In this document: piece after piece, positions 60,912 through 64,000 of the stretch
Position numbering within the stretch: position 1 is the first letter of the stretch
Layout of the letters: every line of letters starts with the position of its first letter
Assembly (NCBI GenBank): GCA_021527695.1
Contig: JAKFAO010000007.1
Span: 682,001 to 746,000 of the forward strand
Direction of reading: 5' to 3'
Source: Naematelia aurantialba
Taxonomy: Eukaryota > Basidiomycota > Tremellomycetes > Tremellales > Naemateliaceae
DNA length: 64,000 nucleotides
Made by a program: the position numbers and the translations under genes
Notes under the pieces: model-generated
What the model was told of the DNA's origin: nothing
The model's database searches: none
Seen by the model: only the letters and a program-made list of their open reading frames with translations

Positions 60912-63012
60912 ATGTCTGCAGTAAAAGCGCCAGCTAGCGCAACAGTCGCGGGACGATCAGTCCCTCCTCTCGCTATTGGTGAGTAGTCAGCTCCGCTCTT
61001 TCGTCTTGAAGGTCCTCTGAGCAGCTGTGCCAGCAGCCGGGCGGAGTTACAGAGTCTGCTTAGTTGCCGATCGCTGACGGCGCAGGGACGTGGTCGTGGG
61101 GCGACTCGACTTGGGGGTACAAGGAGTCCGATTATCCGCAGGTCGCGGCGGCGTGGCGGGCATGTAATGATGTCGGCTTGACGTTTTACGATACCGCGTG
61201 AGTAGCGCCGGACCTCTACTCCACCGCCCTAGCTCTGGTCTAACGCCCTAGCTCTGTTCTACCGCCCTGGCTCTGGTCTTGTCAGAGTCGGAGTCTGCGA
61301 GGAGCGAGTAGAGTCGGATTCGTCGCCGACTTCATTTCAACTGCCGATTGTCCGCGCTGGCCGAAGCGGATGCTAATTCATCCGTAGGGAGATCTACGGC
61401 GAGGGCGAGAGCGAGAAGATCATCGGTCGGCTGTTGCGTGAAGAGACGGACGAGGAGACGAGAAAGAAGATCTTCATTGCGACGAAATGTGCGTGTTCCT
61501 GTCAGCAGCCGCCCAGCCTGTCATGTCACGTCGAGCATCCTGTACTCTGGGCCCCTTGTCCTCTAGACCTCTTGTCCTCTCATCCACTCGTCCCCTAGCC
61601 CTCTAGTCCTCGTAACATGTACTCGGTGTCCTGTGCCTGTGCTTCGCTCTATGCTAATACCACGCAGTCCTCCCCTTCCCCCGCCCCGCAAACTGGTTCT
61701 TCCTCACCCCCGGTGTCGTCGCGGCGTGCCGCAAGTCGCTCGCGCGACTGGGCGTCGAGCAGATCGACCTGTACCAGATCCACTCGGCGACGGGACCGCA
61801 TTCGATCGAAGCTACCGGTCGGGAGCTTGCCAAGTGTGTCAGCCTGGGGCTCGTCAAGGCTGTAGGCGTGTCGAACTTCAGCGTCAAGGAAATGTGCGTT
61901 GTCGTTGCGTTCCTTCCTCTCTCCTTGCTCCTTACTCCTTCTCTCTTCCTTCTTCCTTCCTTCCTTCTTCCTTCCTCCTTCCTTCTTCATTCCCTTCATC
62001 TTTCTTTCCTTCTTCGTTCTTCCTTCCCTTCTTCGTTCTTCCTTCGTTCTTCGTCCCTCTCTCGTTTGTCTCATTCCACCACATACCATTGCCCCAACTC
62101 AAGGGCCCAGCTGACGACGTCCCCAGGATACGCATGGCCGACACGCTCGAGAAGGCAGGCGTAAAGCTCTCGTCGAACCAGGTCGAGTTTTCGCTCCTCC
62201 GCCGACACCCAGAGACGTCTGGCTTGCTTGCCGAGTGCAAGAAGCGTGGTATTGCGTTGTTGGGCTGTATGTCTCGCCTCTTTCGTCTCCTCCCAGTCTT
62301 GTCCCTCCGCCGCCTCTGTCCCTCCGCTGCCTTCTCTGGTTCCCTACTTGGACCCCGCCCGGGTAATCCTCATCCAGTCCCCTCATCCGCCCCACTGCAA
62401 TCACAGCGAAGAGCTGAAACTTTCTGACAGACTCGCCGCTGGCAATGGGGAGGTTGACGGGCAAATACGGGCCCGACAACCCCATTCCCAGCAACCGCAA
62501 GTGAGTCGAAGGGCACTCCACGCAATCCTATACTGTCCTCGACTGCTTCGAATCCTGTGTGGCGCTGTTCACCAAACCACTCATCCTTTCACCAAGTTGG
62601 GAGGATACTCGCTGACGCTGAGTCAGATTCTCCTCTCAATTCACTTGGGAGCAGATAGCCCCGTTGTTGGAACGCATGAAGACCCTTGCGGAGAAATACG
62701 AGGTATCGGTCTCTGCTATTGCGCTCAACTGGGTAATCTGTAAAGGCGCGATCCCGCTCGGAGGCGCCCGCAACGCCCAGCAAGCGGAACAGGTGAGTCC
62801 GGCAGCCAGTGACGCCATCCCACCACCCCATCCACCACATGGAAGGTGGAGGAATGATCGTACTCTGAGGCGAGAGCCGAGAGCGACTGCTGATGGTTGC
62901 GTTTGTGCAGAATGCCAAAGCTGCAACATTCAGTCTGGACGAAAAAGAGGTCAGCGAGCTAGACAGCTTGGGTCAGGTGGGAAAGACCGATTGGTTATGG
63001 CAGCATGCGTAG
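60912..63012 (+). CDS. Aldo/keto reductase
   Basis: This NADPH-dependent carbonyl reductase is of the AKR superfamily (yeast/plant aldo-keto reductase group). The start at 60912 gives MSAVKAPASATVAGRSVPPL. Spliced motifs are IGTWSWGDSTWGY, LTFYDTAEIYGEGESEKIIG (catalytic Asp and Tyr), KIFIATKF (catalytic Lys), CRKSLARLGVEQIDLYQIHS (catalytic His), LVKAVGVSNFSV, SNQVEFSLLRR, GIALLGYSPLAMGRLTGKYG, and VSAIALNWVICKGAIPLGGA (NADPH-binding C-terminal block). The end is LGQVGKTDWLWQHA. The catalytic tetrad is complete. About 330 residues in about nine exons. The intron at about 61892-62127 is a long CTTC/TTCC pyrimidine tract. Confidence 0.92.
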
Positions 63013-63351
63013 TGGGACTGTCCACGGCCAGCGGGTAGAGCCGAACAGAACTTGTCCTGGGGTCTGTCTTTGTGGGTGGTATATCTCCGTAGTGTGTTGG
63101 TTCCGCATGTCACCTAATCAAGAAAAAGAATGACATCTCGTGTGATAATCCCGGCAACGAGCATGAACAGAAGCTTGCCGCATGCACAAGAAAAGACGAA
63201 AAGAAGCTACCTATGGCTGACGTCTACCTGAAGCACCCACCGTCCGGTTCACCATGTCCAGCGCCCAACTGTGCGCCCAACGTCAACGTCCGGCTTGTCA
63301 CCGGCGCGGTCCGTCTCCTATGCTGAGCGACCTGTGGCATTGGGCCACGCG
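63013..63351. other. Convergent 3' region, AKR/HAD-like gene
   Basis: Spacer of about 340 bp with an A-rich stretch at 63120-63205 suited to 3' processing. No gene is seen. Confidence 0.45.
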
Positions 63352-64000
63352 TTAGTTGTTCCCCAGCACGTCCAGCTCGTCCCACTCGCCAACCCAGCGA
63401 ATCACGTCTCCCCACGTATCCGCCCTCCAGAGATTATCGCCCACCTCGATCGGCTCTCGGGGCAGGGGCACGCCGTGCGCCTCGCGTTCTTGGAACGTCA
63501 GGTGTTCTGCCGGGGTGGCTAGGCCCGACCGCGACCGGTTCCACGCGTACGGCCCGAAGAGGAGACACGGGATCGGCGGGTCCGACGCGCGGATCGGCTC
63601 GAGGTTGCCGTGGTGGTCGTCGATGAAGAGCGAGGCGTTGATGGCGCGCAGGACCTGGGACGTCAGTGGGCTCTTGAGGTGTTTCGTGGGCGAAATGCAG
63701 GGGCAGCCCGGGATCGCGCGATGACACATAGATCCAATCCCGTCCATAACACACAGCATCCTTGGTCATACGCAGCACCCTTAATCAGACACAGCGTCCT
63801 TAGTCATACATGGCACCCTGAGCAGACAAGCACTCTTTGTCAGACAGAGCAGAGAGAGCAGAGGCTCGGATCGAAAGAGAGGAGAACACATCGCCCGCCT
63901 ACTATTAGATCCAGGCCGCAGACTCACCTTGAGCTTGTTCTTCCCGCCACTACCCTGCTCAATCTTCGTCTTGAGCGCCTCTCTGAGCTCCTCGTTCAGC
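63352..64000 (-). CDS. HAD-like protein, 5' end cut by window edge
   Basis: The product is probably a haloacid-dehalogenase-fold hydrolase or pseudohydrolase. The last exon (63352 to about 63653) reads VLRAINASLFIDDHHGNLEP, PCLLFGPYAWNRSRSGL and DNLWRADTWGDVIRWVGEWD. SLFIDDHHGN fits the HAD motif IV pattern (hydrophobics then DD). An upstream exon at the window edge (about 63928-64000) gives ELREALKTKIEQGSGGKNKL, then a GTGAGT donor. The N-terminal nucleophile motif DxDxT would lie outside the window, so catalysis cannot be judged. The intron between holds CATACGCAGCACCCTTAATC-like repeats (about 63755-63835). Confidence 0.6.

Overview
The window is a gene-dense fungal nuclear chromosome segment. 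Most genes are split by short introns of about 45-60 nt with GTNNGT donors and YAG acceptors. Coding DNA is GC-rich, intergenic spacers are mostly 0.2-1.3 kb, and pyrimidine tracts precede start codons. The gene set (Crz1-like calcineurin-target factor, kinesin-4 and kinesin-8, fused 3-isopropylmalate dehydratase, dysferlin-domain peroxin, DUF1748 protein) and the intron style point to a basidiomycete, most likely a Tremellomycetes-type yeast. The taxonomic placement is inference. Gene models were spliced by eye; wherever I counted them, exon lengths keep the frame.

Layout. 0-2 kb: a partial 3' exon (+) and a secreted S1/P1 nuclease (-). 3-8.5 kb: kinesin-4 (+). 8.8-10 kb: an acidic, Trp/Glu/Gly-rich unknown protein (-). 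11.3-13.8 kb: LEU1 (+). 14.1-16.9 kb: a Baeyer-Villiger-type flavin monooxygenase (+). 17.2-20.9 kb: kinesin-8 (-). 21.4-23.1 kb: RMND1/DUF155 mitochondrial protein (-). 23.4-24.6 kb: PEX11 (+). 25.1-25.9 kb: DUF1748 protein (+). 26.5-28.3 kb: seipin (-). 28.5-30.4 kb: NAPE-PLD (+). 30.8-32.2 kb: SPT2 (-). 32.7-34.5 kb: RPN11 (+). 34.9-36.2 kb: VAMP7-type longin R-SNARE (-). 36.7-37.9 kb: disordered unknown protein (+). 38.4-41.2 kb: OYE-type flavin oxidoreductase (+). 42.4-46.4 kb: CRZ1 (+). 47-48.9 kb: unknown coiled-coil protein (+). 50-52.1 kb: alginate-lyase-like secreted protein (+). 53.4-55.5 kb: two tandem, probably paralogous small Cys-rich membrane proteins (+). 55.7-58 kb: DBP8 RNA helicase (-). 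58.2-60.3 kb: PEX30/PEX23-like peroxin (+). 60.9-63 kb: aldo/keto reductase (+). 63.35 kb to the edge: partial HAD-like protein (-).

Functionally this is mainly housekeeping: leucine synthesis, proteasome, ribosome biogenesis, chromatin, microtubule motors, vesicle fusion and calcium signalling. There is some concentration of ER, peroxisome and lipid-droplet genes (PEX11, seipin, PEX30-like, NAPE-PLD, a tail-anchored monooxygenase). I see no transposon, CRISPR array, rRNA or tRNA.

The most unusual signals are short tandem repeats. In two genes a repeat starts at the stop codon. CRZ1 carries a 17-bp intronic minisatellite. There are five long G/C homopolymers outside coding exons. A perfect 11-bp hairpin sits directly upstream of an 18-codon uORF that ends 9 nt before the SPT2 start. 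A pair of small Cys-rich membrane-protein genes may define an undescribed family.
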